A model generated the notes under the pieces. That model searched no databases. It saw only the letters and a program-made list of their open reading frames with translations, and was not told the DNA's origin. A DNA stretch of 11,215 nucleotides from Akkermansiaceae bacterium (GTDB taxonomy: Bacteria; Verrucomicrobiota; Verrucomicrobiia; Verrucomicrobiales; Akkermansiaceae). Within the stretch, counting starts at the first letter, position 1, and each line of letters begins with the position of its first letter. This document shows, one piece after another, positions 1 through 6,749 of the stretch. A program made the position numbers and the translations under genes. Location of the stretch: positions 1-11,215 of the forward strand of contig JARFRT010000531.1 in assembly GCA_029287105.1 (NCBI GenBank), in the 5' to 3' direction.

Positions 1-668
1 TATCCTCCCTGTCTGCGGCACCGCAAAAGTCACGGCTCGATAACGATCCCGACGTCGTTTATCTCAACAAACACATCGATCACCCTGTCCATCTCCTCGT
101 CGCCAAACCCACCACCATTTACGCCGCGAAAAACGGAGGACGTCGACTCGGCACCTTCAAGGCCAACACCAAGGTGGAACTGCTCGCCATGACTGAAAAA
201 TCCTACCGGGTCAAAGGGCAGGCCATGCACGCTGGCGTCACCGGCTGGGTCGACCCCCAACTGCTCGCCTCCAAGGACAAAAACTTCATCGCCAATCTGA
301 AAACGCTCTACAAACGCCAGATGATCGTCAAGGAGCTCATTGCCAACAAGGAGATCGCCATCGGCATGACCCTCGAGGAAGTCGAGCGCTCGCTCGGCAA
401 ACCCACCGAAACCGAGGTCAAACAGAGCCGCAAAGGCGAATCCGGCAAGTGGGACTATGTCGTCAGTGAGGAACAAAAACACTACCGCACCGTGATCGAC
501 CCCCACACCGGCCGTGCCTACCGCCAACTCTCCCACATCACCACCGAGGAAAAGTCACGGATCACCGCGGAATTTGAAAATGGCGTCGTCACCACTGTCA
601 CCCGCAAAACCAATAGCGGCCCGGGCAAAGTCCGCATCATCCCCGCACCCGTCGTGTTTCATTGGTAG
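1..668 (+). CDS. Secreted SH3-like plus BamE/SmpA-like domain protein (5' partial)
   Basis: The gene is already open at the left edge; its frame runs from base 3 to the TAG at 666-668, about 221 residues, so the start codon lies outside. The first visible residues (SSLSAAPQ) look like the end of a signal peptide. Residues about 50-80 (starting TTIYAAKNGGRRLGTF and ending GVTGWVDPQLL) have the strand spacing and closing GW of a bacterial SH3-like domain. Residues about 118-135 (IGMTLEEVERSLGKPTETE) match the GMT..EV...LG.P motif of BamE/SmpA/OmlA-like and related two-layer domains. The rest is beta-rich and ends ITAEFENGVVTTVTRK, as is usual in such domains. Export to the periplasm or outer membrane is inferred. 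SH3-like folds often bind peptides or cell-wall material, but no enzymatic residues are visible and no exact function is claimed. The gene converges on the minus-strand lipoprotein at 792-1286. Confidence 0.8.
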   Translation, partial: SSLSAAPQKSRLDNDPDVVYLNKHIDHPVHLLVAKPTTIYAAKNGGRRLGTFKANTKVELLAMTEKSYRVKGQAMHAGVTGWVDPQLLASKDKNFIANLKTLYKRQMIVKELIANKEIAIGMTLEEVERSLGKPTETEVKQSRKGESGKWDYVVSEEQKHYRTVIDPHTGRAYRQLSHITTEEKSRITAEFENGVVTTVTRKTNSGPGKVRIIPAPVVFHW

Positions 669-696
669 TGAACCCACCCGCGCTCTGTTACCCCCC

Positions 697-733
697 AAAA
701 AAAGAAAAACCCTGCCGCATACCGGCAGGGTTT
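697..733 (-). terminator. Intrinsic terminator of the minus-strand lipoprotein gene, possibly bidirectional
   Basis: An 11-bp perfect inverted repeat (707-717 AAACCCTGCCG with 723-733 CGGCAGGGTTT) encloses a 5-base loop. An A-rich run at 697-709 lies to its left. Read on the minus strand this is a GC-rich hairpin followed by a T-rich tract, 59 bases after the stop of the 792-1286 gene. On the plus strand only a short TTT follows, so termination of the 1-668 gene would be weaker. Confidence 0.85.
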
Positions 734-791
734 GAATAGGGTTTCCCCGGTCGATGGCTCGCATCGGAGAAATGAAGGTTGGCAAAAAGAA

Positions 792-1286
792 TTACCTTGT
801 CTTGCCAAAGCGCTGGAAGATGGGCTCGCACTTTTCCATCCTCTCGCCGAACTCGGCCATCGCAGACCCGAGGGCGGCTGCGACATCCTGATTCTCAAAC
901 AGCTTATTTGCCCCCTCCATTCTGACATTCATCGCATTCATGGCTTTTGTCATTTTGGCATCAAGCTTTGCTTTTTCTTCCTCGCTCGGTGAGTCAAGCT
1001 TGTCAAAACGCTGCGCAAGAGCCTCAAACTCGTCAGCAATGCCTTCGATCTTTTTGCCCGCAGCCTCGGCTGCCGGCTTGTCCGTTGCCGTGAGCATCGT
1101 ATCGGCCAGCTTACCCATCAACACGATGAGTTGATCGGTGAGAATATCGGCATTGTCCGGGGTCACGGCCTCCTCAGCATCCGGCTTGCCGGCGCCTTCT
1201 TTGTCTTTTTTCTGATCACAGGACACAAACACAGTGGCACTGAGCATGGATACGGTGAGGCAGAGGACTGTTGTTTTTAATTTCAT
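792..1286 (-). CDS. Predicted helical lipoprotein, function unknown
   Basis: This gene encodes 164 aa from an ATG at 1286. I do not recognise a family. Residues 1-22 are a lipoprotein signal peptide (MKLK, then a hydrophobic core), and the loose lipobox FVSC puts the lipidated cysteine at residue 23, followed by Asp and a charged linker (DQKKDKEG). The rest is almost entirely predicted helix rich in Ala, Glu, Lys and Met, with heptad-like spacing over about residues 50-160, suggesting a helical bundle or coiled coil in the periplasm. A longer open frame reaches back to 1478, but the added residues are Arg/Gly-rich and would hide the signal peptide, so the internal ATG is chosen. The gene is monocistronic: divergent from the NHL gene at 1568 and closed by the terminator at 697-733. 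Confidence 0.8.
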   Translation of the reverse strand: MKLKTTVLCLTVSMLSATVFVSCDQKKDKEGAGKPDAEEAVTPDNADILTDQLIVLMGKLADTMLTATDKPAAEAAGKKIEGIADEFEALAQRFDKLDSPSEEEKAKLDAKMTKAMNAMNVRMEGANKLFENQDVAAALGSAMAEFGERMEKCEPIFQRFGKTR

Positions 1287-1307
1287 TGGGGTAGTATTGG
1301 GTTGTTT

Positions 1308-1336
1308 AGTAAACAGGGATTTTGACACTAGGACAA
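1308..1336 (-). promoter_or_regulatory. Candidate sigma70-type promoter for the minus-strand lipoprotein gene
   Basis: Read on the minus strand, TTGTCC (1336-1331) and TTTACT (1313-1308) are separated by 17 bases, 22 bases upstream of the ATG at 1286. Each box matches four of six consensus positions. This is weak evidence from spacing and position only. The rest of the 281-base divergent region 1287-1567 is AT-rich around 1310-1380 but shows no clear element for the NHL gene beyond a direct repeat of CCAGATAC at 1533-1540 and 1552-1559. Confidence 0.3.
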
Positions 1337-1567
1337 AAATGAAACATTTAACAGGTAAAAAGCAAAAAACAGGCCATTGATTCCCTCCCCTATCCCGACG
1401 ACTCAACCCCCGACTTAACCCCCTGAACGGCCGTGATCCGCCGTGCCCAATCCTGCCGGTGTCAGCGCCAACGCACAAACTGATGCATTATCGGTTTTTT
1501 TGATTGGCGGAAACATTCCATGAAATAGGTTGTCCAGATACTGCAACCCCACCCAGATACCGATCTT

Positions 1568-2617
1568 ATGAAAACATTGCTCAGCACCACATTCGCCAGC
1601 CTAGCCATCCTCACCGCTTCCCACGCTCACGAAGGGCACGCCCACTCCCCCAAGGCACCCGCAGGCGGGGCCATCACCGAAGTCCTCCACACCGGCAATG
1701 GGGCGTTCCGCTATGAGACGGTACCGGGATTTGGCAAGCTCCCCGACGGATCGAAGCTCGGCCCGACCCATGGCGGCGTCGCGATCGATGCCCAAGGCCT
1801 GATCTACGTCAGCACCAATGGCGCCAAGGCAATCTGTGTGTTCAAACCCGACGGCACCTTCGTCAAGTCGATGACACCCTCCGTCCAAGGTATCCACGGC
1901 ATGCAAATCGCGACCGAGGGCGACAAGCAGTATCTGTTTGGCGCGCAACTCGGCGGAGAAAAAGACCAAAACCTGCGCGCCATCAAACTCGACCTCGATG
2001 GCAACATCGTCATGGCCATCCCACACGAAGGCACCGGTGAAATCCCCGGCGGGACCAAAGGGATCACCGGCATCGCGGTCGCACCCGACGGCTCGATCTT
2101 CGTCAGCATGGGCTACGGCTCCAACCTGATTCACCGCTTCGACAAATCCGGCAAGCTCCTCAAATCCTTTGGCGGTCGCGGCAAGGATGAAAAGAAATTC
2201 ATGACCTGCCACGGCCTCGGCATCGACACCCGCTTCGGCGCCCCCCGCCTGCTCGTCTGCGACCGCGAGAAGCGCCGCCTTGTCCACCTCGACTTGGACG
2301 GCAACTGGATCGGTGAATACGCGAAAAACCTGCGCCGCCCGTGTGCCGTGTCATTTCACGGCGACTACTGCGCCGTGGCCGAGCTCGAAGCCAGGGTCGT
2401 CATTCTCGACAAAAACGGAACCCCAGTCTCGTTTGTAGGCGACAACCCCGACAAAAAGCAGTGGGCCGGATACAAGGTGAAGCCCGAGGACCAGAAGCCG
2501 GGCATTTTCACCGCCCCCCACGGACTCAGCTTCGATCAAGCCGGCAACCTCTACGTGCAGGACTGGACTGCCACCGGCCGGGTCAGCAAGCTCATGCTGA
2601 TCCAATCGACCGATTGA
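1568..2617 (+). CDS. Secreted NHL-repeat beta-propeller protein
   Basis: This gene encodes 349 aa. Residues 1-20 form a Sec signal peptide with probable cleavage after ASHA. The mature protein then begins with a His-rich stretch (HEGHAH). About six propeller-blade segments follow: HGGVAIDAQGLIYVS (68-82), a divergent one near 109-150, ITGIAVAPDGSIFVS (166-180) leading into FDKSGKLLKSFGGRG, CHGLGIDTRFGAPRLLV (214-230), PCAVSFHGDYCAVAE (258-272) and PHGLSFDQAGNLYVQD (317-332). The recurring pattern of a His/Gly turn, a hydrophobic strand, D..GN/G.IYV and then F...G is the NHL repeat, as in peptidyl-alpha-hydroxyglycine alpha-amidating lyase-like propellers. Such proteins may be binding scaffolds or hydrolases/lyases; no catalytic set can be assigned with certainty here. 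It is first in a co-directional run, 115 bases upstream of the small lipoprotein gene, with a hairpin in the gap. Confidence 0.9.
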   Translation: MKTLLSTTFASLAILTASHAHEGHAHSPKAPAGGAITEVLHTGNGAFRYETVPGFGKLPDGSKLGPTHGGVAIDAQGLIYVSTNGAKAICVFKPDGTFVKSMTPSVQGIHGMQIATEGDKQYLFGAQLGGEKDQNLRAIKLDLDGNIVMAIPHEGTGEIPGGTKGITGIAVAPDGSIFVSMGYGSNLIHRFDKSGKLLKSFGGRGKDEKKFMTCHGLGIDTRFGAPRLLVCDREKRRLVHLDLDGNWIGEYAKNLRRPCAVSFHGDYCAVAELEARVVILDKNGTPVSFVGDNPDKKQWAGYKVKPEDQKPGIFTAPHGLSFDQAGNLYVQDWTATGRVSKLMLIQSTD

Positions 2618-2638
2618 TCACCGCGACGGCACCCAAGT

Positions 2639-2658
2639 CCGGTCCGCCACCGGACCGG
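2639..2658 (+). terminator. GC-rich hairpin after the NHL gene (candidate weak terminator or processing site)
   Basis: A perfect 8-bp inverted repeat (CCGGTCCG, loop CCAC, CGGACCGG) starts 22 bases after the NHL stop codon. No T tract follows, so this is not a classical intrinsic terminator. It could attenuate read-through into the downstream lipoprotein and oxidoreductase genes or protect the 3' end of the NHL mRNA. Confidence 0.45.
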
Positions 2659-2732
2659 CCACGCGCTGCGGCGACAGGACCAGCCCCCTACAAATCCTTG
2701 TCAAGGCCAGGATCCCGCATCATCATGTCCCC

Positions 2733-2930
2733 ATGCCACCCATTCCCTTCATCGCCATGACTCTGGGTCTTGCCTCCCTCAGTGCCTGTGCCCTGGTCAC
2801 GGTTCCTGTCAAGGTGGCCGGCAAGGTGGTCACGACCACGGTCGGCGTTGCCGGCAAGGCAGCCGGCGCCGGCATTGACGCCCTGAAAAAAGACGACGAG
2901 CCCGCTTCAGAACCCGCTAACGGAGAATAA
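2733..2930 (+). CDS. Small predicted lipoprotein (65 aa)
   Basis: The short N-terminal hydrophobic segment ends in a textbook lipobox LSAC with the lipidated cysteine at residue 19. No Lys or Arg precedes the hydrophobic core, which is unusual for a signal peptide and leaves the exact start somewhat open; the internal ATG at 2757 would leave too short a signal. The mature part repeats a Val-Ala-Gly-Lys unit (PVKVAGKVV, then VGVAGKAAGAG) and ends in an acidic, Ser/Pro-containing tail. It may lie along or in a membrane, but I recognise no family with certainty. Its stop is 14 bases before the Tat oxidoreductase start, so the two are very probably co-transcribed. Confidence 0.65.
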   Translation: MPPIPFIAMTLGLASLSACALVTVPVKVAGKVVTTTVGVAGKAAGAGIDALKKDDEPASEPANGE

Positions 2931-2944
2931 ACGAACATCAAACC

Positions 2945-4735
2945 ATGCAACGACGCAATTTCCTCAAGGTCCTCGGGGCCTCATCCGTCCTGCCTTCGTC
3001 GCTTTCCGCGGCAACGGCCAAAGCCAGTCCCGATGACATCCTCGTGGATGCCGTGACCTTCAAAAACAAAGGCGGCTGGGTGACCGACCCCCAGTTTATC
3101 CAGCAAATGGGGTCGCCCTACCTGCTCGCCCACGGCGCAGGCCAACCTGTGGCAAATGCCGCGACAACCGTCACGGTAAAAAACGCGGGCAGCTACCACG
3201 TCTGGGTGCGCACCAAGAACTGGGCCCCCGGAAATTGGGAGGCACCGGGGAGATTCCAACTCATCATCAACGGCACCACGAACAAAACCGTCTTTGGCAC
3301 CGAGGACGGATGGGCATGGCAAAAAGGAACAACGGTAGATCTCACCGCAGGGGAATGCACGCTTGAGCTTCACGACCTCACAGGATTCGAAGGTCGCTGC
3401 GATGCCATCTTCCTTACCCGGGACGGCAGCACAACACCCCCTGACAACGTCCAGGAGTTGGCAACATGGAGGCGGCGGCATCATGGACTGGGACTGGATG
3501 TGGACCAATCCCATACCTTTGACCTGGTGATCGTCGGCGGCGGCATCGCCGGTTGCGCCGCAGCGCTCGCCGCAGATGAACAGGGCATCAAAGTGGGACT
3601 CATCCAAAACCGCCCGGTGCTCGGCGGCAACGCCAGCGGGGAAGTCCGCGTGCATACCCTCGGCATCCAGGGAAAAGTCTCCCGGCTGCTGAAAAAAATC
3701 GACACCAAACACTGGCCAAACAACTCCCCGGACGCGCTCAAGGACGATGTCAAACGGCAGGCCTCACTCGAGGCGGCCAAAAACGTCACCCTCTTGATGG
3801 ACACCTCGGTGACCTCCGTGCAAATGGACGGCAAAACGATCCGCAGCGTCGAGGCCCGCAGCAACACATCGCATCACCGCATCCGGGTATCCGGCAGCCA
3901 GTTTATCGACTGCACGGGCGATGGCCTGGTCGGCTTCATGGCCGGCGCCAAGTTCCGGTACGGACGCGAATCCAAACATGAATTCGGCGAGCAATGGGAC
4001 AAGTTCGGCGAACTGTGGAGCCCGGAAAAAGAGGACAACCGGGTCATGGGCACCACCGTGATGTGGCGCAGCGCCCAAGGGAAAAAAGCAAGCCGCTTCC
4101 CGGCCACTCCCTGGGCCAAGGATGTCGCCAAGACCTACGCCGAGAAAAAAAGCGAGTGGTACTGGGAATACTCGGACAACGACAGACACCAGATCGACGA
4201 CGCCGAAGCCATCCGCGACCACATGTTCCGCGCCGTCTACGGGAATTTCTCCAACCTCAAAAAAAACCCGGCCCATGCGCGACTCGAGCTGGAATGGGTT
4301 GCGTTCATCGGTGGCAAACGGGAGTCACGCCGGATCACCGGCGACCATATTTACACGATGAACGACGTCACCCGGGGCACCGAGTTCCCCGACAGCGTAG
4401 TCATGGAAAAACGTGAGATTGACGTGCACTATCAGAAAAGCCTCAAAGGCTTTGTCGTCGACTTCATTTCGAAGGCGCTTTTTTACAAGCTCAAGAGCCA
4501 TTACTACATCCCCTTCCGCTCACTGTATTCCAAAGACATTCCGAACCTGATGATGGCGGGCCGCTGCTTCAGCTGCTCCCACATCGGCCTGGGCGGCCCG
4601 AGGGTCATGAACACCTGTGGCCAAATGGGCGCAGCCTGCGGTTATGCCGCCACCCTTTGCAAAAAACACAAAACCAACCCACGCGGCATCGCAGCCAAGC
4701 ATATCAAGGAGCTGCGAAGACTCATCGGTTTTTAA
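2945..4735 (+). CDS. Tat-exported FAD-dependent oxidoreductase with N-terminal beta-rich domain
   Basis: This gene encodes 596 aa. The N-terminus carries a twin-arginine signal (RRNFLK at 3-8, then a hydrophobic stretch to about residue 27), implying folded, cofactor-loaded export. Residues about 32-160 form a beta-rich segment (starting ILVDAVTFKNKGGWV, with SYHVWVRTKNW near 83-93) that resembles a galactose-binding or carbohydrate-binding jelly roll. Residues 193-210 are a Rossmann dinucleotide-binding motif, with the glycine-rich turn GGGIAGC at 198-204, followed by the family-typical NRPVLGGNASGEVR. DCTGDG at 322-327 and a conserved C-terminal block (MAGRCFSCSHIGLGGPRVM, then TCGQMGAACGYAA, 537-569) are typical of the FAD_oxidored family (PF12831 type). 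The substrate is unknown; in Planctomycetes and Verrucomicrobia such genes often sit near polysaccharide-degradation genes. The next gene starts 49 bases downstream on the same strand. Confidence 0.9.
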   Translation: MQRRNFLKVLGASSVLPSSLSAATAKASPDDILVDAVTFKNKGGWVTDPQFIQQMGSPYLLAHGAGQPVANAATTVTVKNAGSYHVWVRTKNWAPGNWEAPGRFQLIINGTTNKTVFGTEDGWAWQKGTTVDLTAGECTLELHDLTGFEGRCDAIFLTRDGSTTPPDNVQELATWRRRHHGLGLDVDQSHTFDLVIVGGGIAGCAAALAADEQGIKVGLIQNRPVLGGNASGEVRVHTLGIQGKVSRLLKKIDTKHWPNNSPDALKDDVKRQASLEAAKNVTLLMDTSVTSVQMDGKTIRSVEARSNTSHHRIRVSGSQFIDCTGDGLVGFMAGAKFRYGRESKHEFGEQWDKFGELWSPEKEDNRVMGTTVMWRSAQGKKASRFPATPWAKDVAKTYAEKKSEWYWEYSDNDRHQIDDAEAIRDHMFRAVYGNFSNLKKNPAHARLELEWVAFIGGKRESRRITGDHIYTMNDVTRGTEFPDSVVMEKREIDVHYQKSLKGFVVDFISKALFYKLKSHYYIPFRSLYSKDIPNLMMAGRCFSCSHIGLGGPRVMNTCGQMGAACGYAATLCKKHKTNPRGIAAKHIKELRRLIGF

Positions 4736-4784
4736 CCCGTGGGGCCCGCTCCAAGACGCAAGACGTGCTCTGAAAACCCTCCGC

Positions 4785-5765
4785 ATGAAACGCTTTCTCT
4801 ACACCGCGATGTTGCTCAACTTCCTGGTGCTGGTTGGCACGGGCGGCCTGCGCTTTTTCACCGCCTTCAACATCAACCTGAGCCGATTGCACATCTTCTC
4901 AGGCGTCATCCTGGCCATCCTCATTCTCATCCACCTGGTCGACCGGTCTAAAAACCTGAAAAGCATCCTCCTGCCACGCCGCAGGTCGCCCCGGACCAAT
5001 GTGTGGCTGGCGCCTGTCATCGCCGTGCTCGCATGCGCCACCGTCTGGGCCACGGCATGGCTCGGGGCCCAGGGCGTCTCCCAACTCATGTCACTCAGCT
5101 ACGAGCAACGCAACCACGCCTCCATTTTCAGAAACCAGGATAACGTTGCCTACCACAACGATGACCGGTTGATCCGCGTCACCAAGCTCACCAGCACCGA
5201 CGCCGCACTCGACCTCGAGTTACTCTGGAAATCCAGCCCTTCAGGGTGTGCCGTCGCCATCTGGGCCGAAACAAAATCGGGCAGCATCATCGAAACCCTC
5301 TACCTCACCGGATCACTCAAGTACAGTGAATTCCATCCGTGGGAACAAGGTGCCGCCCGGCGCGGGGTGATCCTTCCCGTCTGGAGACACCGCTACACCG
5401 CCGTCTGCGGCGTCGACCCGTCAGGCGTCGCCGACCTGGTATCCCAGCCGACCATCAACCACCAGTGGCTACTCGACCATCACCTCAACGCCGCCGCGGA
5501 AACCTTTGTCCTTTTTGCCGAAGTCAACCGGCCCAACGACGACTCACCGTCCCTGGTCTATGCCGCCAGCATCGATCCGGAATCCCGGAACCCATACACG
5601 CTGCTGACTCTGGTCGGCCACAGCAAGGGCAGTGAAAAGGACGGCGAACTCAATTACGACCTCTCGGTCCTGCCCGCAGACAGCCAGATCGTCGAACGCA
5701 TCCTCGTTAAAACAACTTTCGCAAAATCATTGATTCCAGCAGACCCGGCAAAATCCGCACCCTAG
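4785..5765 (+). CDS. Membrane protein: haem-b-like helix module plus soluble beta-rich domain (DUF2271-like)
   Basis: This gene encodes 326 aa from the ATG at 4785. The frame stays open upstream to 4617, but that part overlaps the oxidoreductase gene, and MKRFLYTAMLLNFLVL is a natural membrane-protein start. Three predicted helices lie at about 5-26, 35-53 and 72-95. The second contains H36 and H50 (RLHIFSG followed by ILIHL), the two-histidine pattern seen in small haem-b cytochrome modules such as DUF4405 or PepSY-like proteins. The rest (about 110-315) is soluble and beta-rich. Segments around 154-186 (CAVAIWAETKSGSIIETLYLTG) and 197-250 recall DUF2271, a family often encoded with PepSY membrane proteins and flavin transferases; this link is by eye and uncertain. 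Its place after the exported flavoprotein suggests membrane electron transfer, but haem binding is inferred, not shown. Confidence 0.7.
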   Translation: MKRFLYTAMLLNFLVLVGTGGLRFFTAFNINLSRLHIFSGVILAILILIHLVDRSKNLKSILLPRRRSPRTNVWLAPVIAVLACATVWATAWLGAQGVSQLMSLSYEQRNHASIFRNQDNVAYHNDDRLIRVTKLTSTDAALDLELLWKSSPSGCAVAIWAETKSGSIIETLYLTGSLKYSEFHPWEQGAARRGVILPVWRHRYTAVCGVDPSGVADLVSQPTINHQWLLDHHLNAAAETFVLFAEVNRPNDDSPSLVYAASIDPESRNPYTLLTLVGHSKGSEKDGELNYDLSVLPADSQIVERILVKTTFAKSLIPADPAKSAP

Positions 5766-5842
5766 AAAAGCAACGTGCGACGCACTACATCAGGCAGTGT
5801 GGTCAGGCCGTCTTCAGATCCGCGCACAAACCGGATAAGCGC

Positions 5843-5900
5843 AGCCCCGAGGAGTTGCCGCCCAGTAGCCGAAACCCTCTCAGGCAAAATCGCATGGAGC
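5843..5900 (+). ncRNA. Degenerate glycine-riboswitch-like element (3' half only)
   Basis: The untranslated stretch 5766-5984 holds CTCTCAGGCAAAA at 5877-5889, identical to the most conserved 3' signature of glycine aptamers (RF00504 type). Upstream lie CCGAGGAGTTGCC (5847-5859), close to the aptamer's CCGAAGGAGCAA element, and GCCGAA (5868-5873). I cannot find the 5' strand (a GGAGAG-like segment) that should pair with CTCTC, nor the usual GGAC after the A run. This is therefore either a remnant, a diverged relative or chance. It lies upstream of an FHA gene, not a usual glycine-riboswitch target. Confidence 0.3.
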
Positions 5901-5920
5901 CGATTAATCAAATTAACACA

Positions 5921-5949
5921 TTGCTATCAGACCGAGGTTCCTCTATACG
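5921..5949 (+). promoter_or_regulatory. Candidate sigma70-type promoter for the FHA gene
   Basis: TTGCTA (5921-5926) and TATACG (5944-5949) are spaced by exactly 17 bases and lie 36-64 bases upstream of the ATG at 5985. Matches are four of six at each box. If real, transcription starts downstream of the riboswitch-like element, which would then not be part of this transcript. Confidence 0.4.
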
Positions 5950-5984
5950 ACACACGCCTATTATCAGCCTGCCCCATCCCCATC

Positions 5985-6653
5985 ATGCCTAGAGTCATCA
6001 TTTCCGAACCCGGAACAACTCCACAACCCTACCGCTTCAAACTCGAACGGAATCTGATCAAGATCGGCCGGGGAAGCGATAATGACATCGTCATCAAATG
6101 CGGTTCAGCCTCCACAAACCATTGTTACATGGAACGCGTCGAGGGCGGCTATGTCATGCGTGACAAAGGGTCGACTAATGGCATCAAATTAAATGACACC
6201 CCCATGGAGGCCATCGACCTCTACGATGGCACCGAAGTTCTCGTGGGTGACATCCCCGTGACATTCCAACTCACAGACGATGAACTCGAAACGCTGAGTC
6301 ATGAGGAATTTACCTCCCATCAGAAAAAAAAGCTCCCGCCTGTGGATGAGGCACCCAAGCCCAGCAGGATAAGCACCTCGTCCCCTCGTGCAACCCACGC
6401 CCACCGACCCCAGCCAACACTACAAAAAAGCAGTAGTCCCTTCAGACCCCTGTTGGTTTTCATCCTCCTTCTGTTAGCCCTCTCCACAGGCCTGACCTTG
6501 AGACACCTCAAGAGAACCGGCGACTTCCTGCCAAGCAAACTCATGGGTGGCACCCCACAGGAAAAACCAGAGGGGGAAACCGATGCCCCAACCAAGGGGG
6601 AGGAAGAAAGTAATGGCACCGGGGATGAGCCCGTGACCGATTCTGAAATGTAA
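5985..6653 (+). CDS. FHA domain protein with single membrane helix
   Basis: This gene encodes 222 aa from the ATG at 5985. The frame is open back to 5775, but the added residues are Arg/Ser/Pro-rich and look untranslated. Residues about 20-98 are a forkhead-associated domain with all its marks: IGRGSDNDIVI (27-37), a serine/asparagine loop before H46, and DKGSTNGIKLN (60-70). FHA domains bind phosphothreonine peptides, so a Ser/Thr kinase partner is expected elsewhere in the genome. A Ser/Pro/Lys-rich linker (about 110-153) leads to one predicted transmembrane helix (about 154-172, PLLVFILLLLALSTGLTL), a short basic patch and an acidic Gly/Glu/Thr-rich tail. The likely topology is FHA domain in the cytoplasm and tail outside. 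It converges with the lipoyl/octanoyl transferase gene. Confidence 0.88.
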   Translation: MPRVIISEPGTTPQPYRFKLERNLIKIGRGSDNDIVIKCGSASTNHCYMERVEGGYVMRDKGSTNGIKLNDTPMEAIDLYDGTEVLVGDIPVTFQLTDDELETLSHEEFTSHQKKKLPPVDEAPKPSRISTSSPRATHAHRPQPTLQKSSSPFRPLLVFILLLLALSTGLTLRHLKRTGDFLPSKLMGGTPQEKPEGETDAPTKGEEESNGTGDEPVTDSEM

Positions 6654-6702
6654 CCAAGCCCACAGCGGGCCAACCCCGAACCCGCCGCACCCCCGATGGC
6701 AT

Positions 6703-6749
6703 TATCCGGAGCCTCGCCGCGGCGATAAGGATCTTTTTCTTATTTTTTG
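6703..6749 (+). terminator. Candidate intrinsic terminator of the FHA gene, overlapping the convergent gene's stop
   Basis: ATCC at 6704-6707 can pair with GGAT at 6729-6732 around the self-complementary TCGCCGCGGCGA (6714-6725). A T-rich run (CTTTTTCTTATTTTTT, 6733-6748) follows at once. This is a hairpin plus U tract at 50-95 bases after the FHA stop. The T run contains, on the minus strand, the TAA and the final two Lys codons of the 6740-7429 gene. Confidence 0.6.

Noticed and set aside
1322..1344. Perfect TTGACA at 1322 as a promoter for the NHL gene
   Set aside because: The base run 17 bases downstream (CATTTA) is a poor -10 box, and the site is about 220 bases from the start codon.
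1601..2287. Long minus-strand open frame of 228 codons opposite the NHL gene, with similar ones opposite the oxidoreductase gene
   Set aside because: These are antisense shadows of strongly biased GC-rich codons; their products are Gly/Ala/Asp/Val-rich with no domain pattern.
4617..4784. Upstream start for the three-helix membrane protein overlapping the oxidoreductase gene
   Set aside because: It would overlap the oxidoreductase coding region by about 120 bases and put a polar stretch before the natural start MKRFLYTAML.
5775..5984. N-terminal extension of the FHA protein by 70 residues
   Set aside because: The added residues are Arg/Ser/Pro-rich with no conserved pattern, and the FHA domain starts naturally just after the ATG at 5985. 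A promoter-like pair lies inside the extension.
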